Shown one piece after another: positions 26,706-35,508 of a DNA stretch of 64,000 nt (position 1 is the stretch's first letter; every line of letters begins with the position of its first letter). The position numbers and the translations under genes are program-made. The stretch covers positions 62,001 to 126,000 of the forward strand of contig NZ_JAGQBJ010000003.1 in the NCBI RefSeq assembly GCF_024345575.1, given 5' to 3'. The notes under the pieces are model-generated. The model was not told the origin of the DNA and searched no databases. It was given only the letters and a program-made list of their open reading frames with translations. The DNA is from Cyanobium sp. Morenito 9A2. GTDB taxonomy: Bacteria > Cyanobacteriota > Cyanobacteriia > PCC-6307 > Cyanobiaceae.

Positions 26706-26987
26706 TCAGAAGCTCTCCGCTTCGGCCACGAAGGCCACACCGCCGTAGTACTTCAGGATCGGGCGCACGCTGGAGCGCAGTTTGGCGAGCACGTCGGCTC
26801 CACAGAAGACGATCACATGGGCATTGGCTCCCAGGCCACTGAAGTCCATGCCCTCAGACACCTCTCCATTGGGCCCACGGCCCGTGACGTGCCGCATCAC
26901 CGAGTAGCCGGGGGCTCCCGCCTTGTCGATCGCGGTGCAGATCTTGTCGAGTTCCCGTTCGCTGAAAATCAGATCGACGCGTTTCAT
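26706..26987 (-). CDS. sbtB: SbtB, PII-like regulator of bicarbonate transporter SbtA
   Basis: 93-aa trimeric PII-like protein. KRVDLIFSERELDKICTAIDKAGAPGYSVM gives the ferredoxin-like PII fold, followed by the T-loop region TGRGPNGEVSEG. In Cyanobium and Synechocystis SbtB binds SbtA and adenine nucleotides and blocks bicarbonate uptake. The C-terminal CGPEGC redox extension of Synechocystis SbtB is missing. It lies 5 bp downstream of sbtA, which decides the assignment over the related carboxysomal CPII proteins. Confidence 0.88.
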   Translation of the reverse strand: MKRVDLIFSERELDKICTAIDKAGAPGYSVMRHVTGRGPNGEVSEGMDFSGLGANAHVIVFCGADVLAKLRSSVRPILKYYGGVAFVAEAESF

Positions 26988-26992
26988 GGCTC

Positions 26993-27985
26993 TCAGGTGG
27001 CAGGAATCAGGCGCTGGACAATCGCCATGTAGGCGGGAATGCCTACGACGATGTTGAAGGGGAACGTGAGCCCCAAGGAGGTGGAGATGTAGAGGCTCGG
27101 GTTGGCCTCCGGCACGGTCATGCGCATCGCGGCCGGTACGGCGATGTAAGAGGCGCTGGCGCAGAGCACCATGAACAGCAGTGCGTTGCCCTGGGCCAGC
27201 CCGAGCAGCAGGGCGATGCCCAGTCCCAGCAGGGCATTGACCGGTGGACAGAGCAGGGCGAAGGCAATCAAGAAGGCGCCTGCCTTCTGGAGTTCGGCCA
27301 GCCGCTGGGCGGCAACGATGCCCATGTCCAGCAGAAAGAAACTGAGGGCGCCGTAGAAGAGCTTGTCCGTGAACGGTTCCATCTTGGTGACCCCGCTCGG
27401 GCTGTACTGGGCAACGAGAAAGCCGATCACCAGGCTTCCCACCAGCAGAAACACCGAACTGTTGAGGAAGGCTTCCCGCAGGACGGAGCTCCAGGACATC
27501 TCGCCGCCCCCCGGACGCTCCTGGGGCGCGGCCAGCTTAACCAGCAGCAGACCAATGATGATCGCCGGCGATTCCATTAGGGCCAGGGCAGCCACCATGA
27601 AGCCGTCGAAGCTCACCCCCAACACCCCGAGGAAGCTCTGGGCCGTAATGAAGGTCACGGCGCTGATGGAGCCGTAGGTGGCGGCAATGGCGGCGGCGTT
27701 GAAGGCGTCGAGCCGCGTGCGTAACACCAGAAAGGTGATGAGGGGCACCGCCAAGGACATCAACACCGCCGCACTGATCGTTGGCAGCACCTGGCCGGCC
27801 AGGCCGCTGTGCTGCAGTTCGAGTCCCCCCTTGAAGCCGATCGCCAGCAACAGATAGAGGGAAAACAGCTTCGGCAGCGGCGAGGGAATGTCCAGGTCGG
27901 AGCCCAGCAGCACCGCCAGGACCCCGAGAAAGAAAAACAGAACGGGGGGCGAAAGCAGATTCTGCAGAACCAGGCTGGTATCCAT
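26993..27985 (-). CDS. sbtA: Sodium-dependent bicarbonate transporter SbtA
   Basis: 330-aa plasma-membrane permease with about ten helices in two related halves. The pattern LLSPPVLFFFLGVLAVLLGSD at the N-terminus, LLLAIGFKGG, GSISAVTFITAQSFL, and later CASASYIAVPAAMRM and SLGLTFPFNIVVGIP belongs to the SbtA family. High-affinity, Na+-driven bicarbonate uptake is the known role. The sbtA-sbtB pair, between the carboxysome operon and csoS1D, adds a third inorganic-carbon route to the window. Confidence 0.93.
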   Translation of the reverse strand: MDTSLVLQNLLSPPVLFFFLGVLAVLLGSDLDIPSPLPKLFSLYLLLAIGFKGGLELQHSGLAGQVLPTISAAVLMSLAVPLITFLVLRTRLDAFNAAAIAATYGSISAVTFITAQSFLGVLGVSFDGFMVAALALMESPAIIIGLLLVKLAAPQERPGGGEMSWSSVLREAFLNSSVFLLVGSLVIGFLVAQYSPSGVTKMEPFTDKLFYGALSFFLLDMGIVAAQRLAELQKAGAFLIAFALLCPPVNALLGLGIALLLGLAQGNALLFMVLCASASYIAVPAAMRMTVPEANPSLYISTSLGLTFPFNIVVGIPAYMAIVQRLIPAT

Positions 27986-28333
27986 CGCGGCCCGATCGAG
28001 GGATTCAGCGGGGAGTCAGCCTACGGGCTGCATCGAAACCCCAGCCAGGGCGGTCGCCAAAAGCAAGGGGTAGATCAACCCTGTCGCACGGGGTGGCGAA
28101 CGGCGCGCCCCGTGCTGGCCAGGAGGCGGAGCAGCCTTCAACCAACCTGCATGGCCCGTCATCCTCTGCGAGGCAGAAGGCTTCCATGCTCTGGGACGTG
28201 AAGGAAGCAGCCTCTTGCAGCTTGCCCCTTTGTAATGGCAAGGCGATGGCGCCTGGGTTCGGCAGGCGCGTCGGAGTCGACCTGGGGTTGAGCCTTCCCT
28301 GGAGGTGAGTCGGCTTGGGGGCTATGGCGGAGA
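27986..28333. other. Intergenic region between sbtA and rdgB
   Basis: About 350 bp with no convincing gene on either strand. It must hold the divergent promoters of sbtA (minus) and rdgB (plus). A small perfect inverted repeat, CTTGCC-N10-GGCAAG, lies at 28221-28242. I see no tRNA, repeat or clear -10/-35 pair. Confidence 0.6.
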
Positions 28334-28984
28334 ATGGGGCTGCTGTTGCCCCTGCCAAGCTTGTCCGTGGGTTTGTTCGCTGATCGCCCGCTGACCCGAC
28401 CGGTCCTGGTGATCGCCAGCGGCAATCCCCGCAAGGTGGAGGAGATTGCTGGCATGCTCGAAGGCCTCCACCTTGATGTGCGCCCCCAGCCCGAGGGTCT
28501 GGAGATCGAGGAGACGGGTACCACCTACGCCGAGAACGCCCGCCTGAAGGCCGAAACGGTGGCTCGGCTTACGGGCCAGTGGGCCTTGGCCGATGACTCC
28601 GGCCTGGAGGTGCATGGCCTGGGGGGCGCTCCAGGGCTCTATTCCGCCCGCTATGCCGCCAGCGATCCGGAACGCCTGGCGCGATTGTTGCGGGACATGG
28701 GGGAGACCCCCTATCGCAGCGCCAGCTTCAACAGCGCCATGGCCTTGGCTGATCCCCGCGGCTCCACTGTGCTTGAAGCTGAAGGTGTTTGCCGCGGCGA
28801 AATTCTCACAGCGCCCCGGGGGGAAGGCGGGGGCTATGACCCGCTCTTCTGGGTGCGAGAAGCGGGCCTCACCTTCGCTCAGATGCCTCAGCACCAGAAG
28901 GTCCGGCTCGGCAGTCGCGGCAAGGCCGCTCGCGCCCTGGCTCCCGATCTGCTGACCCTCCTGCAGGTGCCGCTCAGGCGTTGA
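28334..28984 (+). CDS. rdgB: XTP/dITP (non-canonical purine NTP) pyrophosphatase, RdgB/HAM1
   Basis: House-cleaning enzyme that hydrolyses dITP and [13 protein letters not shown] at the N-terminus, [25 protein letters not shown] and GGGYDPLFW are family motifs. The first ~22 residues before PVLVIASGN are not conserved in type, so the real start may be later (for example GTG 28367). ham1 beside csoS1D is a known arrangement in alpha-cyanobacterial carboxysome loci. The stop overlaps the end of convergent csoS1D by 11 bp. Confidence 0.92.
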   Translation: MGLLLPLPSLSVGLFADRPLTRPVLVIASGNPRKVEEIAGMLEGLHLDVRPQPEGLEIEETGTTYAENARLKAETVARLTGQWALADDSGLEVHGLGGAPGLYSARYAASDPERLARLLRDMGETPYRSASFNSAMALADPRGSTVLEAEGVCRGEILTAPRGEGGGYDPLFWVREAGLTFAQMPQHQKVRLGSRGKAARALAPDLLTLLQVPLRR

Positions 28985-29765
28985 TCAGGGCCACGGCGCG
29001 CATGGCGGCGGCGGCGGCCTCCTCCACGTCCCCTTCGCGACCAGCGATGGTGAGACGGCCGAAGGCACCAACGGCCTTGATGTCAACCACCGTGATGTTG
29101 GATGCCTTCTCGGCGTCATTGGCGGCGATCAGCACGTAGCCGGCAGGCTCTGTTTCGAGAATGAACATGCTCATCCCCGCCTGAATCATCGACCCCCGGC
29201 GGTTCTGGCGGTTGATGAGCACCGCATGGTCAGGGGTGATCGCCCGGATGATCTCCGTCCAGCTCACGTGGCAGTTGCTGCGGCGATCGACGCTGCTGCC
29301 GATCGCCTCCAGCACCACCTGGCCGGAATGGCGCACGTTGCTTTGATCGCGGTGGTAGAGCGCCAGGGAGCCGAAGGCACGCTCCACAACCATTTGTCCC
29401 AAACGCACCGTGCTGGCCTTGAGGGCGATGTCGGTGACGCGGTGCACGGCCATGCCGGGGGACACCTCCAGCCAAAGGCAGGCATCACCGGGGATCGGCA
29501 GAAACCCTTGGGACACGGTGCCCATGTAGGCGGCGAGCTGGGGTTGCAGGGAGTCGATGAAGACGTACGTGCGCAACTGGATGGACTGCACGGCACCACT
29601 GCTGTTGGCGAGCCGATGGCCTTCGCTGTCGGTGGTCACGGTGACGCAGCTGGGTCCACTGCGCTCGATGTCGATCTGGGTGCCAGTGATCGGGGTTGTC
29701 GATCCTCCCAGGCCCTGGCGGCGGCGTCGTGTCCGCAAGTCGTCGACGCTCGTGAGACGCTCCAT
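28974..29765 (-). CDS. csoS1D: Carboxysome shell protein CsoS1D (tandem BMC, gated pore)
   Basis: 263-aa protein with two BMC domains in one chain (about 50-150 and 160-262), forming pseudohexameric trimers that stack and carry a large gated pore for RuBP/3PGA-sized molecules. Stretches such as [39 protein letters not shown] and [20 protein letters not shown] fit CsoS1D; the second domain ends in [20 protein letters not shown]. The N-terminal ~45 residues are an extension. It stands apart from the main operon, beyond sbtAB and rdgB, as in other alpha-cyanobacteria. Confidence 0.92.
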   Translation of the reverse strand: MERLTSVDDLRTRRRRQGLGGSTTPITGTQIDIERSGPSCVTVTTDSEGHRLANSSGAVQSIQLRTYVFIDSLQPQLAAYMGTVSQGFLPIPGDACLWLEVSPGMAVHRVTDIALKASTVRLGQMVVERAFGSLALYHRDQSNVRHSGQVVLEAIGSSVDRRSNCHVSWTEIIRAITPDHAVLINRQNRRGSMIQAGMSMFILETEPAGYVLIAANDAEKASNITVVDIKAVGAFGRLTIAGREGDVEEAAAAAMRAVALINA

Positions 29766-29933
29766 GGCTCAGGGGGCTGGGATGGCCGCTCGTCAGGCCA
29801 TGGGCGAGGAGCTGGGGGTGATCTTATCCTGCGCCCCGATGGGGACCCGCTGACGCCCGGCGGCAACGGTGCCCATCGACACGACGGCCTCGCAGGCCCC
29901 CGCTATCAAGGGAGGATCCCTGGGGAGCGCCCC

Positions 29934-30101
29934 ATGCTCACGTCCACCACTCGCCTGCGCCTCCAGGCGATCATTGAGCGCATCGGCAACGATCAACCGG
30001 TCTCGCTCGGGGAGCGCATCTACCTGCAGAAATTCGCCGACCGCGATCAAGCAGTTGCCGGTTGGTTGTGGCGCGCAAGGAACCATCAGATGGTGGGGTA
30101 A
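29934..30101 (+). CDS. Small conserved-looking protein, 55 aa, beside csoS1D
   Basis: The ORF reads MLTSTTRLRLQAIIERIGND then PVSLGERIYLQKFADRDQ and a tryptophan-containing end. It is preceded by a GGGGAG ribosome-site-like stretch about 6 bases before the ATG. Composition is that of a folded helical protein, not of the GC-driven shadow frames around it. It is divergent from csoS1D and followed by another unrecognised gene. I do not recognise the family. A longer in-frame start exists upstream, but that part is antisense to csoS1D and looks like noise. Confidence 0.55.
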   Translation: MLTSTTRLRLQAIIERIGNDQPVSLGERIYLQKFADRDQAVAGWLWRARNHQMVG

Positions 30102-30301
30102 CCCCAGGCTGGTTTCGGCCGGCTGCTGGTGGTTGTCACTCGGGGGAAGTTGAAGCCCGTCACCCCGCGCAGGGACGATCCCGGTGGCATGGGGACTGAA
30201 GTCAACTGATCTTCCGGTTGGCTGTCCATCAGCGCAGGGACGCCCCTTGCGCCAACGGCAGAAGCGGGTACCTTCCGCCCAGGCACCCTGTGGAACCTGC
30301 C

Positions 30302-30745
30302 GTGGCCACGAACAGCACCACTCCGACCCAGCCCCTCCGCTCCGAGCCGGAGAGCGTCACCTTTTCCGACTGGATTGCCCAGGCCGTGGACCAGGGCGTC
30401 AAACCTGAGCAGGCCCTTGCTTTCATCGGTTTGGGGTTGATGCAGCGCTTGGGGGGCCATGCCAGCGAGGCACCCTTGATCTGGAACGACGGCGGTGAGG
30501 GGGGCCAGCTCGATGCAGGCGCCCTGCGCCAACGGCTTGAACTCACCGACCTGGCCATTCGCACCGGCGCTCCCTTGAGCACGTTCGAGGTGAGCCTGCT
30601 GCTGGGGGCAAGGCCCGGATCGGGCTTTGTGGAGCGGGCCGGCCTGGTGGCCCGCCGCCTCAGCCGCAATGTCTGGAAGCTGAGCCGCAGCAGCGCTGAT
30701 GCCGAGCGCACTTCCTACGGCGACGCCTTCCGCCGCAGGCTCTGA
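30302..30745 (+). CDS. Unrecognised protein, 147 aa, inside the carbon-concentrating cluster
   Basis: Starts at GTG with ATNSTTPTQP; upstream in-frame codons look unstructured. The body has an amphipathic helix (VTFSDWIAQAVDQGVKPEQA), LAFIGLGLMQRLGG, and a basic C-terminal part beginning TFEVSLLLGARPGSG and continuing through RLSRNVWKL, which could be a winged-helix or RNA-binding element. No signal peptide or membrane helix. The 3' end overlaps the convergent antiporter by 31 bp. I do not recognise the family; its place between csoS1D and the ndhF3 block makes a role in carbon acquisition possible but unproved. Confidence 0.6.
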   Translation: MATNSTTPTQPLRSEPESVTFSDWIAQAVDQGVKPEQALAFIGLGLMQRLGGHASEAPLIWNDGGEGGQLDAGALRQRLELTDLAIRTGAPLSTFEVSLLLGARPGSGFVERAGLVARRLSRNVWKLSRSSADAERTSYGDAFRRRL

Positions 30746-31914
30746 ACGCGGCGGTTCAGAAGCAGCAGTCCCAGGACCGTGGTGGTGGTCACCATGATCA
30801 CCAGGGCTGAAAAAGCCGTGTCGTCAATGAGGCCAGCCTTGAGGGCGCCGCCGGCAAACACCAGGCCGGGAAGACCGCGGGGGATCAGGCCAAACACCAC
30901 CGTCCAGGCGTCAACGCCCTGGGTGCGGGCCCCTTTGCCGATCCCGTACCAGCAGACAAGCTTGCTGATCAGGGCCATGACGGTCAACAGTCCCGCCAGT
31001 TTCCAGGCCGCAGGGGTGAGCAGAGAGTCCAGCTTCACGCGCATCCCCACGGTCACGAAGTAGAGCGGCACGAACACATCGGAGAACACCACCAGGTTGT
31101 CCTCCACGGCGGCATCGGGCGGGCTGAGCCGGGCCAGCAGCATCCCTCCGACCAGGGCTCCGAAGAGGCCCGTGAGTCCGAACGCTTCCCCGGCAGCGGC
31201 ACTGGAGATCATCATCAGCACCAGGGCAAGCGGGCCCAGCTTCCGCGGGCCGCAGCGCTGCACCCAGGCCTTTACCAGGCCATAGCTCAGGACCGCCAGG
31301 GCCAGGCCGATGGCGATCCAGCCCAATCCTCCCGAAGCGAAAGGGCCACCTGCCTCGAGCGCGCCTGCTCCGTTGCCGCCAACGTCCGATCCCCTGGCCA
31401 GAAACGTGGCCAGGGCCAGCAGGCCCACGGCAGGAAGATCGTCGAGCACTGAAACACCTACCAGCAGCCTCGCGGAGGGGGTCGCCATCGCCCCAAGGCT
31501 GCGCAGGGTGCGCAGGGTCACCCCGGTGCCGGTGGCGGCCACCACCGCCAGGAACAGCAGCGCCTGGGCTGTGCTGGCGCCGGTGAGGGCCTTGAGCGGT
31601 ACAAAGAACAGCAGCGGCGCCAGGCTGCTGATCAGCACCGTTCGCACAATCGTGCTGCGGTGCTTGGCCAGCAGATCGCCTCTGGTTTCCAGGCCGACCA
31701 GAAAGAACAGGCTGATCACCCCCAGCTCCGCGATGCCCGCCACGCCGTTGAGGCGCTCGTGGGAGAGCACTGTGTTGCCGAGCAGGAAGCCGACCGTGAG
31801 TTCCAGCAAGATCGCCGGCAGTGCGGCGCTGCCCACCAGACCCTGCAGGCGCCTGGCCGCCACGACCGCCAGCAGCAGGACGAGAAGGCTCATCAGCACC
31901 GTGGGGGGGGCCAT
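30715..31914 (-). CDS. Cation:proton antiporter (CPA2, NapA/NhaS3-like)
   Basis: 399-aa membrane protein with about 12 helices. The helix-5 motif VSVLDDLPAVGLLA holds the double Asp typical of electrogenic Na+/H+ antiporters (CPA2). ATG 31914 before APPTVLMSLLVLL was chosen; 36 in-frame codons upstream carry no membrane or signal features. It sits between the carboxysome block and ndhF3, divergent from ndhF3. SbtA is driven by a sodium gradient, so an antiporter here makes sense, but the ion is not proved from sequence. Confidence 0.85.
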   Translation of the reverse strand: MAPPTVLMSLLVLLLAVVAARRLQGLVGSAALPAILLELTVGFLLGNTVLSHERLNGVAGIAELGVISLFFLVGLETRGDLLAKHRSTIVRTVLISSLAPLLFFVPLKALTGASTAQALLFLAVVAATGTGVTLRTLRSLGAMATPSARLLVGVSVLDDLPAVGLLALATFLARGSDVGGNGAGALEAGGPFASGGLGWIAIGLALAVLSYGLVKAWVQRCGPRKLGPLALVLMMISSAAAGEAFGLTGLFGALVGGMLLARLSPPDAAVEDNLVVFSDVFVPLYFVTVGMRVKLDSLLTPAAWKLAGLLTVMALISKLVCWYGIGKGARTQGVDAWTVVFGLIPRGLPGLVFAGGALKAGLIDDTAFSALVIMVTTTTVLGLLLLNRRVQSLRRKASP

Positions 31915-31980
31915 GGGCTGATGGCAGTTCGCAAAGGTCGCAGTGGACCCTAACCAGCGAGGGCGATAATCAGAACTTGG

Positions 31981-31995
31981 TTGACCGATAGGCAA
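31981..31995. promoter_or_regulatory. Possible LysR-type box upstream of ndhF3
   Basis: TTGACCGATAGGCAA has TTG/CAA ends and a T-N11-A core, the kind of dyad bound by LysR regulators such as CcmR/NdhR and CmpR that control low-CO2 genes. It lies about 85 bases before ndhF3 in the divergent antiporter/ndhF3 spacer. One short match only. Confidence 0.25.
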
Positions 31996-32080
31996 CGCCG
32001 TTGCCCCGTCCCACCCAACCACTCGACGCCGTTTTTAGTATTCGCACCACCGAATGCGGTGACCTTCGCTGGCTCCCTTG

Positions 32081-33982
32081 ATGACCGTCTTTTTCACTGA
32101 GACGGCCTGGCTGATTCCCCTCTACCCGTTGCTGGCCGCCGTGGCCTCTTCGGCTTGGTCGCCTGGCCTCATCTGGCGCACGGGGCCACGCCCCTGCGGC
32201 TATCTCAACCTGCTGATGGTGAGCCTCGCCTTCGCCCACAGCGTGCTGGCCCTTATGGGTTTGCTCTCGAATGCGGCAGCGGGGCCGAGCGCCCTCTACA
32301 AACCACTCACTTTCGGCTGGACCTGGCTTTCGACTGCCGGCCTTTCAATCGGGTTCGAGGGCATCATCACGGAGCCCGCCCTGATCGCGATGACGGTGAT
32401 CACCGGGCTGCATGTGCTCACCCAGATCTTTGCGATCGGCTACATGGAGATGGATTGGGGCTGGCCGCGTTTCTTCGGCAGCCTCAGCTTCTTCGAGGCC
32501 GGTCTCTGCGCCCTGGTGCTCACCGATTCCCTGTTCTTCAGCTATGTGATTCTCGAGCTGCTCACGCTCGGCACCTATCTGATCGTGGGTACCTGGTACA
32601 ACCAGCCTTTGGTGGTGAAAGGAGCCCGCGATGCCTTCCTCACCAAGCGGATCGGTGACCTCATCTTGCTGGCCGGCCTGATCGCCATCCTGCCGGTGAC
32701 TGGCACCTGGAATTTCCATGGCCTGGCCACCTGGGCGGCTGGGCAGAACCCCGACGAGTTGCCTGCCGGCGTCACCCTGATCCTGCTGGCTCTGATCGCC
32801 GGGCCGATGGGCAAATGTGCCCAGATCCCCCTGCATCTTTGGCTCGATGAGGCGATGGAGAGCCCCCTGCCCTCCACCGTGCTGCGCAATTCCGTGGTGG
32901 TGGTCGGCGGCGCCTGGGTGCTGCTGCGTCTCCAGCCCCTGATCGCCCTGAGCCCGCTGGTGCAGACGGTGCTCGTGGTGGTGGGCGGCACCAGTGCGGT
33001 GGTGGGGGCTTTGATCGCCCTGGCCCAGATCGACGTCAAGCGTGCCCTTTCCTTCCTCGTCACCAGCTGGATGGGGCTGCTGTTCATGGCGGTGGGCCTG
33101 GGCGGCATCGCCACGGCCGATCACCTGTTGCTGGTGTATCCCCTGCCGATGGCCCTGATGCTGCTCTCGATCGGCACGATCGTGATCACCAACGTGACCC
33201 AGGACCTCACCAAGCTCGGTGGCCTCTGGAGCCGCCGGCCCCTGATCGGCCTCGCCTTCCTCACCGGCGCCGCCGGCCTGATCGCCCTGCCCCCCTTCGG
33301 AGGGTTCGCGGCTCTTAGGGAACTGATGGCCCTCACCAGTGCCAGCGACCGCCCGATTCTCCTGGGCAGCCTGGTGTTGCTCACCAATGCCCTCATCAGC
33401 GCGGGCCTGATCCGGGTGTTCGGGTTGATCTGGGCCGGCCGCCCATCGCCGTTCACCACACGTTCGCCCGAGGCCCTCTGGCTGATGGTGCTGCCCACCG
33501 TCGTGCTGATGGGGGTGACCCTGCACCTGCCCCAGCTGCTGGTGCGCAACGGCCTCTATGCCCTCACGCCCCTGCCTGGCTGGGGTCCGATGGCCTGGCC
33601 CCTGCTGCTATCCACCCTGGTAGGTGGCGGACTATCAGCGATCTTCTATCTACGTCCCCATCCCCTGGCCCACCTGCCGGCAACCCTCGGGGGATTGCAG
33701 GACTGGCTCGCCCACGACATGCAGACCGAGCGCTTTTACCAACGCACCGTGGTGGGCGCCGTGGTGGCCCTTTCCCGCCTCAGCGCCTGGACGGACGAGC
33801 GGCTGGTGGATGGATTCAGCGGCGCCACCGGTGGCGCCGCCATGGAGGGCGCCCGCCGACTCAGTTTCACCACCTCTGGCCGCACCCAGGCCTATGCCCT
33901 CACCCTGCTGCTGGGCGTGCTGCTGATGGCCGCCTGGCTGCTGGTCTCCCAGCCCTCCGTGCCCTTCCTTCCACTCCGCTGA
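32081..33982 (+). CDS. ndhF3: NAD(P)H dehydrogenase subunit NdhF3
   Basis: NuoL-like proton channel subunit of the low-CO2-inducible NDH-1MS complex. Landmarks: EMDWGWPRFFGSLSFFEAG, KRIGDLILLAGLIAI, GPMGKCAQIPLHLWLDEAME and DVKRALSFLVTSWMG. It starts with ATG 32081 (an in-frame TTG is directly before) and its stop overlaps the ndhD3 start by one base. Clear paralogue of the ndhF4 product. 633 aa. Confidence 0.93.
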   Translation: MTVFFTETAWLIPLYPLLAAVASSAWSPGLIWRTGPRPCGYLNLLMVSLAFAHSVLALMGLLSNAAAGPSALYKPLTFGWTWLSTAGLSIGFEGIITEPALIAMTVITGLHVLTQIFAIGYMEMDWGWPRFFGSLSFFEAGLCALVLTDSLFFSYVILELLTLGTYLIVGTWYNQPLVVKGARDAFLTKRIGDLILLAGLIAILPVTGTWNFHGLATWAAGQNPDELPAGVTLILLALIAGPMGKCAQIPLHLWLDEAMESPLPSTVLRNSVVVVGGAWVLLRLQPLIALSPLVQTVLVVVGGTSAVVGALIALAQIDVKRALSFLVTSWMGLLFMAVGLGGIATADHLLLVYPLPMALMLLSIGTIVITNVTQDLTKLGGLWSRRPLIGLAFLTGAAGLIALPPFGGFAALRELMALTSASDRPILLGSLVLLTNALISAGLIRVFGLIWAGRPSPFTTRSPEALWLMVLPTVVLMGVTLHLPQLLVRNGLYALTPLPGWGPMAWPLLLSTLVGGGLSAIFYLRPHPLAHLPATLGGLQDWLAHDMQTERFYQRTVVGAVVALSRLSAWTDERLVDGFSGATGGAAMEGARRLSFTTSGRTQAYALTLLLGVLLMAAWLLVSQPSVPFLPLR

Positions 33983-35508
33983 TGGCACCCCTGGTTCTCC
34001 CCCTGCTCGTCGCCTTGCCCTTGCTGGCGGGAGTGCTGCTGCCGCTGCTGCCGGAGAATCGTCCGGTGCTGGTGCGCAGCCTTGCCGCCCTGGCCCCGGG
34101 CCTTCAGTTGGTGCTGGCCCTGCTCTGCTGGTGGTACCCCCCGGCGGATCTGCACCTGGCCTGGCTGCCGAAGCTGGGGCTCTCCTTTGATCTTGGTCTG
34201 GATGGCCTTTCCCTGCCTCTGGTGGTGCTGAGCGGCCTGCTCACCGCCCTGGCGATCCTGGCTTCCCCCGCCGACCAGCTCCGTCCGCGGCTCTACTTCC
34301 CGCTGATGCTGGCCACCAACCTCGGAGTGGTGGGCGCCTTCCTGGCCCGCAACGCCCTGCTGTTCGTGCTGGCCTTCGAACTCGTGCTGATCCCCACCAC
34401 ACTGCTGGTGGCGATCTGGGGAGGCGAACGGAGGGCCGGTGCGGCGATCCGCTACCTCATCTATGGCGCGGTCTCGGGCCTGAGTCTGCTGGCCGGTGTG
34501 CTGGCCCTGGGCTGGTTCAACGCCAACGGCTTCAGCTTCGCCTACGACGACCTGATGCGAGCGGAGATCACCCCCCGGGCCTCCGCCGTGATCCTCGGAC
34601 TGTTGCTGCTCGGCTTCGGCCTGAAGCTGCCGGTGGTGCCACTGCATGGCTGGCAGCCCCTCACCTACGCCGAGGCTCCCACGCCGGTGGTGATGCTGCT
34701 GGGCGGTGCGGTGGCCAAGCTCGGTGCCTACGGTCTGCTGCGCTTTGGGGTGGGCTTCCTGCCCGATACCTGGATGGCCTGGTCCCCCTGGATCGCTGCC
34801 GCCGGAGCAGTGAGTGCCGTCTATGGCGCCCTCAACGCCATCGCCCAGAGCGACATGCGGCGGCTGATGGCCTACAGCTCACTGGGTCATATGGGCCTGC
34901 TGGTGCTGGCCCTGGCGGCCGCCACCCCGATGAGTCTGCAGGGGGCCGTGGCCCAGGTGCTGGCCCACGGCCTGATCGTGGCCCTGCTGTTCGCCACGGT
35001 GGGGCTGATCGAGCGCCGCACGGGCACCACCGCCATCCCGGAGCTCTCCGGCCTGCTCAATCCCTACCGGGGCCTGCCCTTCACCCTGGGCATGCTGCTA
35101 CTCGCCCTGATGGCCGCCGCCGGCATCCCCGGCCTGGCAGGTTTCCCGGCGGAGTTGCTGGTGTTCGAGGGAAGCTGGACGGCCTTCCCCAGAGCCACCC
35201 TGATCTGCCTGGTGGCCTCTGGCTTCACGGCCGTCTATGCCGTGCGCCTGTTCAATCGGGTGGGCTTCGGTCGACTCGACAACGAACGGGCCGACTGGCA
35301 GAGCACCACCTGGCAGGAACGGCTTCCAGCCATGGTGCTCACCGTGCTCGTGGTGGTGGGCGGGCTCTGGCCCACCTCCTTGGTGGGCTGGAGTGAAAGC
35401 AGTACGGCAGCCCTGGCCCTGCGGGCCCAGCAGATTCCTCCCTCCCCCGCCCAGACCTTCCTGGCTTCGGCCACCCTCACCTTCCCCCTGGAGGTCCCCG
35501 TCTCATGA
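33982..35508 (+). CDS. ndhD3: NAD(P)H dehydrogenase subunit NdhD3
   Basis: NuoM-like antiporter subunit, 508 aa. AFELVLIPTTLLVAIWGGE, LPVVPLHGWQPLTYAEAPTP and MRRLMAYSSLGHMGL are the equivalents of the NdhD4 motifs. It overlaps ndhF3 by one base and cupA by four (ATGA), so ndhF3-ndhD3-cupA are translationally coupled. Confidence 0.93.
   Translation: MAPLVLPLLVALPLLAGVLLPLLPENRPVLVRSLAALAPGLQLVLALLCWWYPPADLHLAWLPKLGLSFDLGLDGLSLPLVVLSGLLTALAILASPADQLRPRLYFPLMLATNLGVVGAFLARNALLFVLAFELVLIPTTLLVAIWGGERRAGAAIRYLIYGAVSGLSLLAGVLALGWFNANGFSFAYDDLMRAEITPRASAVILGLLLLGFGLKLPVVPLHGWQPLTYAEAPTPVVMLLGGAVAKLGAYGLLRFGVGFLPDTWMAWSPWIAAAGAVSAVYGALNAIAQSDMRRLMAYSSLGHMGLLVLALAAATPMSLQGAVAQVLAHGLIVALLFATVGLIERRTGTTAIPELSGLLNPYRGLPFTLGMLLLALMAAAGIPGLAGFPAELLVFEGSWTAFPRATLICLVASGFTAVYAVRLFNRVGFGRLDNERADWQSTTWQERLPAMVLTVLVVVGGLWPTSLVGWSESSTAALALRAQQIPPSPAQTFLASATLTFPLEVPVS

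Noticed and set aside
32345-33526. 393-aa minus-strand ORF
   Set aside because: Antisense to ndhF3, Gln/His-rich shadow frame.
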